DNA of 64,000 bases from Neisseria bacilliformis (GTDB taxonomy: Bacteria > Pseudomonadota > Gammaproteobacteria > Burkholderiales > Neisseriaceae). The position numbers and the translations under genes were made by a program. The stretch lies in assembly GCF_014055025.1 (NCBI RefSeq), contig NZ_CP059571.1, positions 2,170,001 to 2,234,000 of the forward strand. The letters run 5' to 3'. Below, in pieces: positions 43,850 through 52,055 of this stretch. Within the stretch, counting starts at the first letter, position 1. Every line of letters begins with the position of its first letter. The notes under the pieces are model-generated. The model saw only the letters and a program-made list of their open reading frames with translations, was not told where the DNA came from and did no database searches.

Positions 43850-44580
43850 CCGTCGCCCCCGACTACCCGCCGCCGCATTTCGGCGCGTGGTACCTCATCA
43901 GCGGCCTGGTCGGACAAGAAACCGGCCGCCCCGTGCGCCTGCACATGCCCGGCGACACCCGCGAACTCGAAGACACCCTGGCGCGGCAGCAGGAAGGCAT
44001 CGCCTACGTCAACTCCTTCTCCGCCTCCCGCCTCATCCGCGAACAAGGCTGGATACTCCTGCTCAAACCCGCCGCCGGCTCCGACGAAACCGTCATCATC
44101 TGCCGCGCCGACACCCCCTACCGCAGCCTGCGCGACGTGCAGCCGCATTGCAGCATCGTCTGCGCCGACGAAGACGTGCACCTCATCGGCATGCGCCTGC
44201 TCGAAGGCTTCGGCCTCAACGAAGACAACACCCTGTTTTACCGCGAAGAATCGGAAGAAGCCATCCTCTCCTCCGTGTTCCACGGCAAAGCCTGCATCGG
44301 CTTTCTGATGGCCGAAATGTTCGACGGCCTCTCCGAATTCGGCAAACAGCAGTTCCGCGTCATCATGCGCAGCGCAATCGAAGACATCTGCTACCTCCTG
44401 CTGCTGCACCCCGACTCGCGCGACAGTGCCGACAGCGTCAAACAAGCCTTCCTCAACCTCGGCCATACCCCCGCCGGACAAGCCGTCCTCAGCGAATTCC
44501 GCCGCCCCGAAGGCTTCTCCGAAGCGCAGCACGAAGAAATGGAAACCATGCTCGATTTGCTGACCACGCTGGAAGACTGA
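43840..44580 (+). CDS. PhnD/SsuA-like periplasmic-binding-fold protein without signal peptide
   Basis: The 246-residue protein starts MQLTVAPDYPPPHFGAWYL and has the bilobed binding-protein fold of the PhnD family (LARQQEGIAYVNSFSASRLI, VIICRADTPYRSLRDV, GKACIGFLMAEMFDGL, FRVIMRSAIEDICYLLLL). It has no signal peptide or lipobox, so it is predicted to be cytoplasmic, unlike normal transport receptors. AAAGGAG precedes the ATG. It overlaps the PAS gene and completes the operon. It may act as a ligand-sensing partner; this is inference. Confidence 0.75.
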   Translation: MQLTVAPDYPPPHFGAWYLISGLVGQETGRPVRLHMPGDTRELEDTLARQQEGIAYVNSFSASRLIREQGWILLLKPAAGSDETVIICRADTPYRSLRDVQPHCSIVCADEDVHLIGMRLLEGFGLNEDNTLFYREESEEAILSSVFHGKACIGFLMAEMFDGLSEFGKQQFRVIMRSAIEDICYLLLLHPDSRDSADSVKQAFLNLGHTPAGQAVLSEFRRPEGFSEAQHEEMETMLDLLTTLED

Positions 44581-44610
44581 ACGGCGCAACTGCGCGGCGG
44601 CAAAGCAAAC

Positions 44611-44651
44611 AGGCCGTCTGAAAACCTGCCAAACGGGTTTTCAGACGGCCT
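44611..44651 (+). terminator. Inverted DUS pair after the PhnD-like gene
   Basis: DUS hairpin 31 bases past the stop. Confidence 0.7.
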
Positions 44652-44662
44652 CTGCCATTCAG

Positions 44663-44775
44663 GTAGTGTGTGTGGCACAAGCCGCGCACGCGGTTTCGGC
44701 AGGCTGCGGATGGCGAGACGGAATCCGTGATGCGGCAGAAACGCGTGCGTCGCCTCGGGGCGGCACACCCTGCCT
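44663..44775. repeat. REP2 pair, diverged
   Basis: GTAGTGTGTGTGGCACAAGCC at the left and CGGGGCGGCACACCCTGCC at the right; the right CTAC has mutated to CTGC. Confidence 0.6.
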
Positions 44776-44829
44776 CATTACCCATATTTGCGTTGTCGTC
44801 ATCCCGCCGATTTGCCGCCGCAAAACATA

Positions 44830-44871
44830 AGGCCGTCTGAAAAACCTGTTTTATGGGTTTTCAGACGGCCT
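44830..44871 (-). terminator. Inverted DUS pair, 3' end of the NlpC operon
   Basis: DUS hairpin 21 bases past the stop of the small minus-strand gene. Confidence 0.65.
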
Positions 44872-44891
44872 GAATGTTTACAGCGGTGCGG

Positions 44892-45107
44892 CTATGGCCG
44901 GTAGGGATTGTCCACCCCCGCCACCAGCGCGGCGAGGTATTCGCGCAGCTGGGCTTCGCCGCAGCCCATCAGCAGCGCGTCTTCAAACGCGTCCTGCGCG
45001 AGCTGGAACAGTTCGCTCATGTTTTCGTTCATCACTTTGACTTTTTCGGTGCAGGAAACGATGCTGCCGTCGTCGCCGTACCATTTGGGCATTTCGGGCA
45101 TGGGCAT
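44892..45107 (-). CDS. Small conserved protein of unknown function
   Basis: The ATG at 45107 is preceded by AAGGAGG and gives 71 residues, MPMPEMPKWYGDDGSIV, then a helical acidic part (ELFQLAQDAFEDALLMGC). It is 17 bases downstream of the NlpC/P60 gene and probably shares its transcript. The open frame extends farther upstream into the NlpC gene, but only this start has a ribosome site. No family was recognised. Confidence 0.7.
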   Translation of the reverse strand: MPMPEMPKWYGDDGSIVSCTEKVKVMNENMSELFQLAQDAFEDALLMGCGEAQLREYLAALVAGVDNPYRP

Positions 45108-45124
45108 GGTGCGCCTCCTTGTTA

Positions 45125-46240
45125 TCAGTTGGTGAAGCGGCCGGAATCGTAGCGTTTGACGCGGCGGGCGAGGGCGTAGCGGCTGTTCCAGTATTTGTTG
45201 GACAGGCTGGTGATTTCGATGCTTTTCCCGGTGCGCGGGGCATGGATGAAGCGGTTGCCGCCGATGTAGAGGCCGACGTGGGAGATGCGGCCGCGCTGGG
45301 TGCGGAAAAACACCATGTCGCCCGGTTGCAGCTCGCTGCGGGACACGGGCGAACCCATGCCGGCTTGGGCGGCGGCGGTGCGCGGCAGGCTCACCTGCAT
45401 GGTTTTGCGGAAGATGTGCTGCATAAAGCCGCTGCAATCGAAGCCGGTGCTGGCCGACGTGCCGCCGAAGCGGTAGCTCACGCCCAAAAGCCCCATCGCG
45501 CTGCCGATGAGTTCGTCGGCTTCGCGCCGGCCGATGGGCGTGCCGCCGTCGTGGCGTTCTTCGGCGGTTTTCGGCGCGGGGAAGGGCTTGGCCTGCGCCT
45601 GTTTTTCTTTGTCGTTCTGGCGTTTGACCAGTGCCTGCATCGCGTCTTCGTCGTAATCCGCCTTGGGCTGCGGCGTTTCGGCACGGCCGGGCATGGGGAA
45701 CTGGGTTTCGGGGCGGTGGGCGCGGGGGTCGGCGCGCGGGCGGGTGGGTTCTTTTTGCTGCGGCGCGGGCTTTTGCGCCGTTTTGGCCGGCTCGTGTTTG
45801 GCGGTGGTTTTGTCTTTGCCGGTTTTGCCTTTGGCCGTGTCTTTGGCGTTTTTCGCGTTGTCTTTCTTGTTTTTCGCCGCCTCTTTTTTATCTTTGGCCG
45901 CGTCTTTTTTGTTTTTACCGTTTTTGTCTTTGGCCTGGTCTTTTTTGTTGTCTTTGCCCGCCGTTTTTTTGTCGGACTGTTGCTTTTTGCCGACTGGCGC
46001 GTTTTCTTTTTTACCTTTTGCCGCGTCTTTTTTACCTTTTACCGACTCTTTGGCGGGGGGTTCTTTTTTCGCGACGGGCTGTTTTTTGGCGGGCGCGCTG
46101 TCTTTTTTCGCTTTCGGGGCTTCTTTTTTGGCGGCGGTTTTCGGCTCGGTTTTTTTGTTGGCCGCCTGTGCGGGCAGTGCCGCCGCCATCAGCGAGAGGG
46201 CGGCGAAAATGTGGAGGAAAAACTTTTTCAGGTGGGTCAT
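45125..46240 (-). CDS. NlpC/P60 peptidoglycan hydrolase with Lys/Ala-rich linker
   Basis: The 371-residue protein begins with a signal peptide (KKFFLHIFAALSLMAAALPAQA). A very long low-complexity region rich in Lys, Ala and Pro follows to about residue 200, then the NlpC/P60 catalytic domain: Cys in STGFDCSGFMQHIF, His in GRISHVGLYIGGNRFIHA. It should cleave peptide stems of peptidoglycan in the periplasm. The basic linker could bind acidic glycan or the cell wall. The start at 46240 is chosen for the signal peptide; the frame runs 16 codons further upstream. Confidence 0.88.
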   Translation of the reverse strand: MTHLKKFFLHIFAALSLMAAALPAQAANKKTEPKTAAKKEAPKAKKDSAPAKKQPVAKKEPPAKESVKGKKDAAKGKKENAPVGKKQQSDKKTAGKDNKKDQAKDKNGKNKKDAAKDKKEAAKNKKDNAKNAKDTAKGKTGKDKTTAKHEPAKTAQKPAPQQKEPTRPRADPRAHRPETQFPMPGRAETPQPKADYDEDAMQALVKRQNDKEKQAQAKPFPAPKTAEERHDGGTPIGRREADELIGSAMGLLGVSYRFGGTSASTGFDCSGFMQHIFRKTMQVSLPRTAAAQAGMGSPVSRSELQPGDMVFFRTQRGRISHVGLYIGGNRFIHAPRTGKSIEITSLSNKYWNSRYALARRVKRYDSGRFTN

Positions 46241-46688
46241 ACTGTTGTTTCGCTTTGGTTTATTCGGTTTATCCGGATAAGGTCGCACGCGGCGCGGATT
46301 GGCCGCGCGAACGAAAGATCTGTACCGCGCATGCCGCCGGACGGGGGCGGGGGATATGCTGTAACAGGCGGGATGATACCAATTTTGTCCGCCGCGCGCG
46401 ATTTTCCCGCCCGACGGCGGCGGCGGTGTTTTCCGCTTGTTATGATTCGCGCGGGATTGTCCAGCGTTTATGACGTTCGGACAAAAGGCCGTCTGAAAGG
46501 CATGAGGCTATCTGAAAAATGTAAAACGGCTTCCGTTCCGTTGCAATGCCGCTTTTCAGACGGCCTTTCCGTTTACAAAAAACATGGTTCGGCAAAAAAC
46601 CGTTAACCTGTACAGCCGCGCTTTAAATCCGGCGAAAACGCGCTATATCCGTGCTTCACGCAACAACGCGCATACTAAGGGAAGAACC
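46241..46688. other. Divergent intergenic region, NlpC gene to glsB-like gene
   Basis: No gene visible. A DUS pair (46485-46567) encloses an AGGCTATCTGAA copy, a form close to the Eikenella dialect. TATCAT on the minus strand near 46373 is a possible -10 for the NlpC gene. AAGGGAAG precedes the next start. Confidence 0.5.
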
Positions 46689-46928
46689 ATGATTGTTACT
46701 TTGTTAATCGGCTTCGTCATCGGCGTGCTGGCCAAATTCCTCTACCCCGGCCGCGAGCGCATGGGCATCATTATGACCACGCTGCTGGGCATCGGCGGCT
46801 CGGTGCTCGGCAGCTGGGCGGGGCAGGTGATGGGCTGGTATGCCCCGGGCCAGCCCGCCGGCTGGATTGTTTCCACCGTGGCCGCCGTCGTCATCCTCGC
46901 CGTTTACGACCGCCTGGCCGCCCGCTGA
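46689..46928 (+). CDS. GlsB/YeaQ/YmgE family membrane protein
   Basis: The 79-residue protein has three glycine-rich transmembrane segments (LLIGFVIGVLAKFLYPG, MTTLLGIGGSVLGSWAG, AGWIVSTVAAVVILAVYD). The first and its GIIMTTLLGIGGSV continuation are the signature of the transglycosylase-associated YeaQ/YmgE family. Function is a general stress-linked membrane protein, not well known. Confidence 0.9.
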   Translation: MIVTLLIGFVIGVLAKFLYPGRERMGIIMTTLLGIGGSVLGSWAGQVMGWYAPGQPAGWIVSTVAAVVILAVYDRLAAR

Positions 46929-46945
46929 GCCGCCCTGCGCCACAG

Positions 46946-46979
46946 AGGCCGTCTGAAAACGCCCTTTTCAGACGGCCTC
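46946..46979 (+). terminator. Inverted DUS pair after the YeaQ-family gene
   Basis: A tight DUS hairpin 17 bases past the stop. Confidence 0.7.
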
Positions 46980-47014
46980 TGCGGAAAAATTCACCAAAAA
47001 TAGCGGCTTGCTGT

Positions 47015-47020
47015 TACAAT
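47015..47020 (+). promoter_or_regulatory. Extended -10 (TGTTACAAT) of the Bax-inhibitor-like gene
   Basis: TGTTACAATCGCCGCC, 45 bases before the start codon. Confidence 0.45.
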
Positions 47021-47064
47021 CGCCGCCCTTTCGACTTAATTAACCCACACATAGGAACGACACC

Positions 47065-47757
47065 ATGCAAAATGATGTTTACGACTACACCAACCCCGCC
47101 GCAGGCGTGCAGCGCAGCAGCGTCCTGCGCAAAACCTACGGCCTCTTGGCACTGTCCTTCATCCCCTGTGCGATGGGCGCATTCGCGGCAGCCGCCACGG
47201 GATTCAATATTTACGGCGCATCCGGCAACCGCTGGATCGGTTTCGCCATCGTCCTCGCCTTCTTCTACGGCATGATTTTCCTGATTGAGAAAAACCGCTA
47301 CTCCAACGTCGGCGCAGGGCTCTTGATGGTGTTCACCTTCGGCATGGGCGGCCTGATTTCGCCGCTGTTGCAATACAGCCTGGGCATCCCCGGCGGCGCG
47401 GGGCTGGTCGGTACCGCCGCCGTGATGACCGCCGCCATTTTCGGCATCATGTCCTTCACCGCGCACAAGGCCAGCTTCAACACCCAATCCCTCAGCCGCT
47501 TCATGATGATCGGCGCGGTGGTGCTGATGATCGGCGTGGTCGCCAACTTCGCCTTCCACATCCCCATGCTCGGCCTGGCGATTGCCGGCGGATTCGCCGT
47601 GTTCAGCTCGCTGGCGATTATGTGGCAGACCCGCGTGGTGATCGAAGGCGGCGAAGACAGCCACATCAGCGCGGCTCTGTCCATCTTCATCTCCATCTAC
47701 AACCTCTTTTCCAGCCTGCTGCAAATCCTGCTCGCCCTGGCCGGCAGCGACGACTAA
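47065..47757 (+). CDS. Bax inhibitor-1/YccA family membrane protein
   Basis: The 230-residue protein has a short polar N-terminus (VLRKTYGLLALSF) and seven transmembrane helices. The family features GLVGTAAVMTAAIFGIMSF, SLSRFMMIGAVVLMIG and the last part LSIFISIYNLFSSLLQIL are visible. BI-1 proteins are pH-sensitive calcium-leak channels or FtsH-linked quality-control factors. AGGAACG lies before the ATG. A DUS-pair terminator follows. Confidence 0.93.
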   Translation: MQNDVYDYTNPAAGVQRSSVLRKTYGLLALSFIPCAMGAFAAAATGFNIYGASGNRWIGFAIVLAFFYGMIFLIEKNRYSNVGAGLLMVFTFGMGGLISPLLQYSLGIPGGAGLVGTAAVMTAAIFGIMSFTAHKASFNTQSLSRFMMIGAVVLMIGVVANFAFHIPMLGLAIAGGFAVFSSLAIMWQTRVVIEGGEDSHISAALSIFISIYNLFSSLLQILLALAGSDD

Positions 47758-47781
47758 ACCCCGCCCTGCAGCACGCCAAAC

Positions 47782-47821
47782 AGGCCGTCTGAAAACCGAA
47801 TGTAAAGTTTTCAGACGGCCT
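47782..47821 (+). terminator. Inverted DUS pair after the Bax-inhibitor-like gene
   Basis: DUS hairpin 25 bases past the stop. Confidence 0.7.
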
Positions 47822-47883
47822 TTTGACATTTCTTCACCATCCCGCTATCCTGCCACCTTCCCGCCCACGCTGACAAAAACAAT

Positions 47884-48396
47884 ATGCAAACCAACACCAT
47901 ACGCCGCGCCGTTTATGCCGGCAGCTTCGACCCGCCCACCAACGGCCATCTTTGGATGATACGCGAGGCGCAGGCACTGTTTGACGAACTCATCGTCGCC
48001 ATCGGCATCAACCCCGACAAAAAGCCCACCTACACCCTGGCCGAGCGGCGGCGGATGCTCGAACAGATCACCGCCCCCTTCCCCAACGTCGTCATCCGCT
48101 CGTTTGAAAACCGCTACCTCGTCGACTACGCCCACAGCGTCCGCGCCGGCTACATCGTACGCGGCATCCGCAGCGCGTCCGACTACGAATACGAACGCAC
48201 CATCCGCTACATCAATTCCGACCTGCAACCCGAAATCGCCACTGTGCTGCTCATCCCCCCGCGCGAATACGCCGAAGTCTCCTCTACCCTCGTCAAAGGG
48301 CTGGTCGGCCCCGAAGGCTGGCGCAACACCGTGCGCCGCTACCTGCCCGAAGCCGTGTACGAAAAAATCCTGCGCGACCACCAAAACGGCGGCTGA
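47884..48396 (+). CDS. coaD: Phosphopantetheine adenylyltransferase
   Basis: The 170-residue nucleotidyltransferase makes dephospho-CoA from 4'-phosphopantetheine and ATP. Motifs: [17 protein letters not shown] with the HxGH-like [32 protein letters not shown] and [15 protein letters not shown]. The length is normal. It has no strong Shine-Dalgarno. DUS and repeats follow it. Confidence 0.97.
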   Translation: MQTNTIRRAVYAGSFDPPTNGHLWMIREAQALFDELIVAIGINPDKKPTYTLAERRRMLEQITAPFPNVVIRSFENRYLVDYAHSVRAGYIVRGIRSASDYEYERTIRYINSDLQPEIATVLLIPPREYAEVSSTLVKGLVGPEGWRNTVRRYLPEAVYEKILRDHQNGG

Positions 48397-48503
48397 ACCC
48401 GTTTTTCAGACGGCCTCGAAACAGGAAACACCCGCCGCCGAAGGCCGCATAACGCGTATTGCAAAGCGCAACCAAGCCGCACCGAGCCACAACGGATTCA
48501 GGC

Positions 48504-48803
48504 CGTCCCCGCCTGTGCGGGGATGACGTTTCCGAAAAACACTTTTCAGACGGCCTCTGCTGCCAAGGTAGGGTGTGTGGCGCAGCCACGCACGCGGTTT
48601 GGGGTTTGCGGGAAACACTCGGATTGGCTGTACGGCACACAGACCGCGTGCGCCGCCTTGGGGCGACACACCCTACCTTAGGTTCGGCATAGTACAAATA
48701 GAAGACAGGCCGTCTGAAAAACGTAGTTTCGGCGCAGCCAAAAACCTTTTCAGAAACGTCATCCCCTCGTTTATGCGCTGAAAGAGTACCGGCGGGGACG
48801 GCC
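48504..48803. repeat. Composite repeat region between coaD and bioA
   Basis: From left to right: a dRS3-like CCCCGCCTGTGCGGGGAT, an inverted DUS, a REP2 pair (GTAG at 48568, CTAC at 48673-48676), a DUS with the linked TTTCGGCGCAGCC motif, and a long-spacer dRS3 variant (CGTCATCCCCTCGTTTATGC...GGCGGGGACGG). The two dRS3-like ends bracket the other repeats. No gene is visible. Confidence 0.65.
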
Positions 48804-48874
48804 TCAACACCCCCGCCGGACGCACAGTTGGCAAAATGCCTGTTTGCGTTGTTCCACCATCAATCCCCCGAACC

Positions 48875-50164
48875 ATGAACACCGAAACCCTCCTCGCGCT
48901 CGACAGCGCCCACATCTGGCATCCCTATTCCTCCACCGCCGACCCCGCGCCCGTTTATCCCGTGGCACGCGCCGAGGGCGTGCGCATTCATTTGAAAACG
49001 GGGCAAACGCTCATCGACGGCATGTCGTCGTGGTGGGCGGCGGTACACGGCTACAACCATCCGCGCCTGAATGCCGCCGCCACGCGCCAGCTTGAAAAGA
49101 TGAGCCATGTGATGTTCGGCGGCTTCACCCACGACGCGGCGGGCGAACTCACCGAGTTGCTGCTAAACATCCTGCCCGAAGGTTTGGACACCGTGTTTTA
49201 CGCCGACAGCGGCTCGGTGGCGGTGGAAGTGGCGATGAAAATGGCGGTGCAGTACCAGCACGCGCTCAATCGAAAAGGACAACACAAATTCGCCGCCATC
49301 CGCGCCGGTTATCACGGCGACACTTGGCACGCGATGTCGGTGTGCGACCCCGTTACCGGCATGCACGGCCTGTTTTCCGGCAGCCTGCCCGTGCAGTTTT
49401 TCCTGCCGCAGCCGAGCGTGAAATTCGGCGAAGCGTGGCGCGAAGAGGCCGCCGCGCCGCTGGCCGATCTCTTGGAAAAACACGCGCACGAAATCGCCGC
49501 GCTGATTTTAGAACCCGTCGTACAGGGCGCGGGCGGCATGTATTTTTATTCGCCCGAATACCTGAAAACCGCCCGCGAATTGTGCGACCGGCACGGCGTG
49601 TTGCTGGTTTTCGACGAAATCGCCACCGGCTTCGGCCGCACCGGCAAACTGTTCGCCTGCGAACACGCGCATGTCGTCCCCGACATCATGTGTCTGGGCA
49701 AAGCCTTAACAGGCGGCTATCTCACGCTCTCGGCGGCGGTAACGCACAAACACATCGCCGACACCATCAGCGGCGGCGCGGCGGGCTGCTTTATGCACGG
49801 CCCCACCTTTATGGCCAACCCGCTCGCCTGCGCCGTCGCCGCCGAATCGGTGCGGCTTTTGCTCGACAGCGGCTGGCAGGAAAATGTCGCGCGGATTGAG
49901 CAGCAGCTTTCAGACGGCCTTGCCCCCGCCGCCGCCATCAGTGCCGTAAAAGAAGTGCGCACCCTCGGCGCAATCGGCGTGGTAGAAATGCGCGAACCCG
50001 TCAACCTGCGCCGCCTGCAGCCCAAATTCGTCAAGCGCGGCATCTGGCTGCGCCCCTTCGGCAAACTGGTGTACACCATGCCGCCGTTTATCATGCAAGA
50101 CTATGATTTGGAAACACTTTCAGACGGCCTGATTGGCGCGCTGGCAGAAGAATACGGAGCGTAA
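48875..50164 (+). CDS. bioA: Adenosylmethionine-8-amino-7-oxononanoate aminotransferase
   Basis: The 429-residue class III aminotransferase makes DAPA from KAPA in biotin synthesis. Motifs: [50 protein letters not shown] and the PLP lysine in [11 protein letters not shown]. The start [18 protein letters not shown] at 48875 gives standard length. Two DUS copies are in frame (SDGLAP, SDGLIG). bioD follows by one base. Confidence 0.97.
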   Translation: MNTETLLALDSAHIWHPYSSTADPAPVYPVARAEGVRIHLKTGQTLIDGMSSWWAAVHGYNHPRLNAAATRQLEKMSHVMFGGFTHDAAGELTELLLNILPEGLDTVFYADSGSVAVEVAMKMAVQYQHALNRKGQHKFAAIRAGYHGDTWHAMSVCDPVTGMHGLFSGSLPVQFFLPQPSVKFGEAWREEAAAPLADLLEKHAHEIAALILEPVVQGAGGMYFYSPEYLKTARELCDRHGVLLVFDEIATGFGRTGKLFACEHAHVVPDIMCLGKALTGGYLTLSAAVTHKHIADTISGGAAGCFMHGPTFMANPLACAVAAESVRLLLDSGWQENVARIEQQLSDGLAPAAAISAVKEVRTLGAIGVVEMREPVNLRRLQPKFVKRGIWLRPFGKLVYTMPPFIMQDYDLETLSDGLIGALAEEYGA

Positions 50165-50165
50165 A

Positions 50166-50828
50166 ATGAGTTCGACACCAAAAGGCAAAATCCTGTTTGT
50201 TACCGGTATCGACACCGGCATCGGCAAAACCTTTGCCACCGGTTATCTCGCCGCCAAACTCATGCGGCTGGGGCATTCGGTGATTACCGCCAAAGCCGTG
50301 CAGACCGGCTGCGAAAAAGTTTCAGACGACCTTTTAACCCACCGCCGCCTGCAAAACCTGCCGCTGCTGCCCGAAGACCTCGACGGCAGCACCTGCCCCT
50401 ACCTGTTTGCCTACCCCTGCTCGCCGCATTTGGCCGCCCGCATGGAGGGCAAAACCATCAACCCCGCCGCCATCGCCCGCGCCGCCGAAACGCTGGCCGC
50501 GCGTTACGATTATGTGTTGCTCGAAGGCGCGGGCGGGCCGGCTGTGCCGCTCAATGATGAAGAAACCACGCTGGATTTCGTCCGCAATCAGGGTTATCCC
50601 TTAATCATTGTTACCTCTGGGCGGCTCGGCAGCATCAGCCACACCCTGCTCACACTCGAAGCCTGCCGCCACAACGGCATTGCCGTGGAAATGCTGGTGT
50701 ACAACCGCTTCCCGCAAACCGACGCGCTGATCGAAAACGAAACCGCCGCCTATCTGCAAAATTATCTGCAACGCCACTTCCCCGATGCGGTATTTGAAAC
50801 AATGGAAGAAATGGGCGCGCAACCATGA
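50166..50828 (+). CDS. bioD: Dethiobiotin synthetase
   Basis: The 220-residue P-loop enzyme has FVTGIDTGIGKTFATGYLA (nucleotide-binding), ITAKAVQTGCE (substrate lysine) and LLEGAGGPAVPLN. It closes the ureido ring of dethiobiotin with ATP and CO2. The bioA stop is one base before this ATG, and its own end overlaps tag by four bases, so the three genes are one operon. The in-frame VSDDLL comes from a mucosa-type AGGTCGTCTGAA. Confidence 0.97.
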   Translation: MSSTPKGKILFVTGIDTGIGKTFATGYLAAKLMRLGHSVITAKAVQTGCEKVSDDLLTHRRLQNLPLLPEDLDGSTCPYLFAYPCSPHLAARMEGKTINPAAIARAAETLAARYDYVLLEGAGGPAVPLNDEETTLDFVRNQGYPLIIVTSGRLGSISHTLLTLEACRHNGIAVEMLVYNRFPQTDALIENETAAYLQNYLQRHFPDAVFETMEEMGAQP

Positions 50829-51358
50829 GCTACTGCGACCTTGCCAACGCCCTGCCCGATAACACCGACAACCCCAACAAACACTACCACGACCACGAAT
50901 ACGGTTTCCCCGTTTCAGACGACCGCATTCTGTTTGAACGTCTGGTGTTGGAAATCAACCAGGCCGGTTTAAGCTGGACGCTGATGCTGAAAAAACGCCC
51001 CGCGTTTCAAGCGGCCTATCGCGGTTTCGACATCGCCGCCGTTGCCGCCTTCGACGACACCGACCGCGCCCGCCTGCTCGCCGACGCAGGCATCATCCGC
51101 AACCGCCTGAAAATCAACGCCGCCATCCACAACGCGCAGCAGATAATCGCCTTACAGCGCGAATACGGCTCGTTTAAAAACTGGCTCGACGCGCACCACC
51201 CGCGCAGCAAAGACGAATGGGTGAAGCTGTTTAAAAAACAGTTCAAATTTATGGGCGGCGAAATCGTCGGCGAATTTCTCATGAGCACCGGCTATCTGGC
51301 AGGCGCGCACGATGCAAGTTGCCCAGTGGCGGAGAAAATCAGGGCGCAGTTAAAGTAG
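50825..51358 (+). CDS. tag: DNA-3-methyladenine glycosylase I
   Basis: The 177-residue enzyme has the Tag features CDLAN (zinc Cys), YHDHEYGFPVSDDRILFE, EINQAGLSWTLMLKKR, DAGIIRNRLKI, and the late GAHDASC with the zinc His/Cys pair. It removes 3-methyladenine from alkylated DNA. ATGA overlap links it to bioD. The stop TAG at 51356-51358 lies inside the GTAG head of a REP1 repeat. Confidence 0.95.
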   Translation: MSYCDLANALPDNTDNPNKHYHDHEYGFPVSDDRILFERLVLEINQAGLSWTLMLKKRPAFQAAYRGFDIAAVAAFDDTDRARLLADAGIIRNRLKINAAIHNAQQIIALQREYGSFKNWLDAHHPRSKDEWVKLFKKQFKFMGGEIVGEFLMSTGYLAGAHDASCPVAEKIRAQLK

Positions 51359-51425
51359 GTCGGGCATTCATGCCCGATATTTTGCCAATCTGCCGGTGTC
51401 TGTCGGGCATAAATGCCCGACCTAC
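51355..51425. repeat. REP1 pair e
   Basis: GTAGGTCGGGCATTCATGCC at the left and GGCATAAATGCCCGACC then TAC at the right, beginning inside the tag stop codon. Confidence 0.85.
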
Positions 51426-51591
51426 GCCACTCCCCCCTAACCCTCCCCCGCGAGCGGGAAAGGGAACGGGTTTTCAGACGGCCTCAAAGACAGCCTGAAA
51501 ACCCGAAAGGCCGTCTGAAAACGCAGTTCCGGCACAGCCAAAAACGCTTTTCAGACGGCCTGTTCTCCATTCAGCCTATACCGAATCCAAG

Positions 51592-51701
51592 GTAGCGTGT
51601 GCCGCCCCGAGGCGGCGCACGCGGTCTGTGCTACTGAACGGATCCGTAAATTTCCCCAAAAAATCCGCAATCGCGTGCGTGGCTTGCACCACACACCCTA
51701 C
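51592..51701. repeat. REP2 pair
   Basis: GTAGCGTGTGCCGCCCCGAGG at the left and GCTTGCACCACACACCCTAC at the right. Confidence 0.7.
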
Positions 51702-51778
51702 ATACGCGGCAAAAGGCCATCTGAAAAGCGGGTTTTACTTTTTCAGACGGCCTCTCTGATACATCCGCCGCCGGTAGA

Positions 51779-51849
51779 GTAGGTCGGGCATTTATGCCCG
51801 ACGTTTTTCCAATCTGCCGTTTTCTGTCGGGCATAAATGCCCGACCTAC
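51779..51849. repeat. REP1 pair f
   Basis: GTAGGTCGGGCATTTATGCC at the left and GGCATAAATGCCCGACC then TAC at the right. No gene stop overlaps it. Confidence 0.85.
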
Positions 51850-51880
51850 CCCACTCCATCCAGCCCATGCCGATTCCAAG

Positions 51881-51992
51881 GTAGGGTGTGTCGCCCCGAG
51901 GCGACGCACGCGTTTTCTTCCGCTCAGCGAATCCGCGTGTTTCCCCAAAAAAATCCTTAAACCGCGTGCGTGGCTTGCGCCACACACCCTAC
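51881..51992. repeat. REP2 pair
   Basis: GTAGGGTGTGTCGCCCCGAGG at the left and CTTGCGCCACACACCCTAC at the right. Confidence 0.75.
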
Positions 51993-52004
51993 ATACGCGG
52001 CAAG

Positions 52005-52036
52005 AGGCCGTCTGAAAAATGCTTTTCAGACGGCCT
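52005..52036 (-). terminator. Inverted DUS pair, 3' end of the wlbA-like gene
   Basis: DUS hairpin 20 bases past the minus-strand stop. Confidence 0.7.
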
Positions 52037-52055
52037 CTTTGTCCTGCGGGGCGGT

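Larger units (their letters stand above)
51359..52055. other. Repeat island between tag and the wlbA-like gene
   Basis: Nearly 700 bases without a gene, packed with repeats: REP1 (51355-51425), a CCCTCCCCCGCGAGCGGG fragment, DUS copies of AG and Kingella type, a DUS pair with linked motif (51508-51561), REP2 pair (51592-51701), DUS pair, REP1 (51779-51849), REP2 pair (51881-51992) and a final DUS hairpin. Confidence 0.75.

Noticed and set aside
44892-45437. A longer 181-codon protein on the minus strand
   Set aside because: The upstream part overlaps the NlpC/P60 gene in another frame and is Arg/Pro-rich; only the ATG at 45107 has a Shine-Dalgarno.
51355-52036. Possible CRISPR array
   Set aside because: The repeats are palindromic REPs and DUS in alternating orientation with irregular spacing; no direct repeats with uniform spacers and no cas genes.
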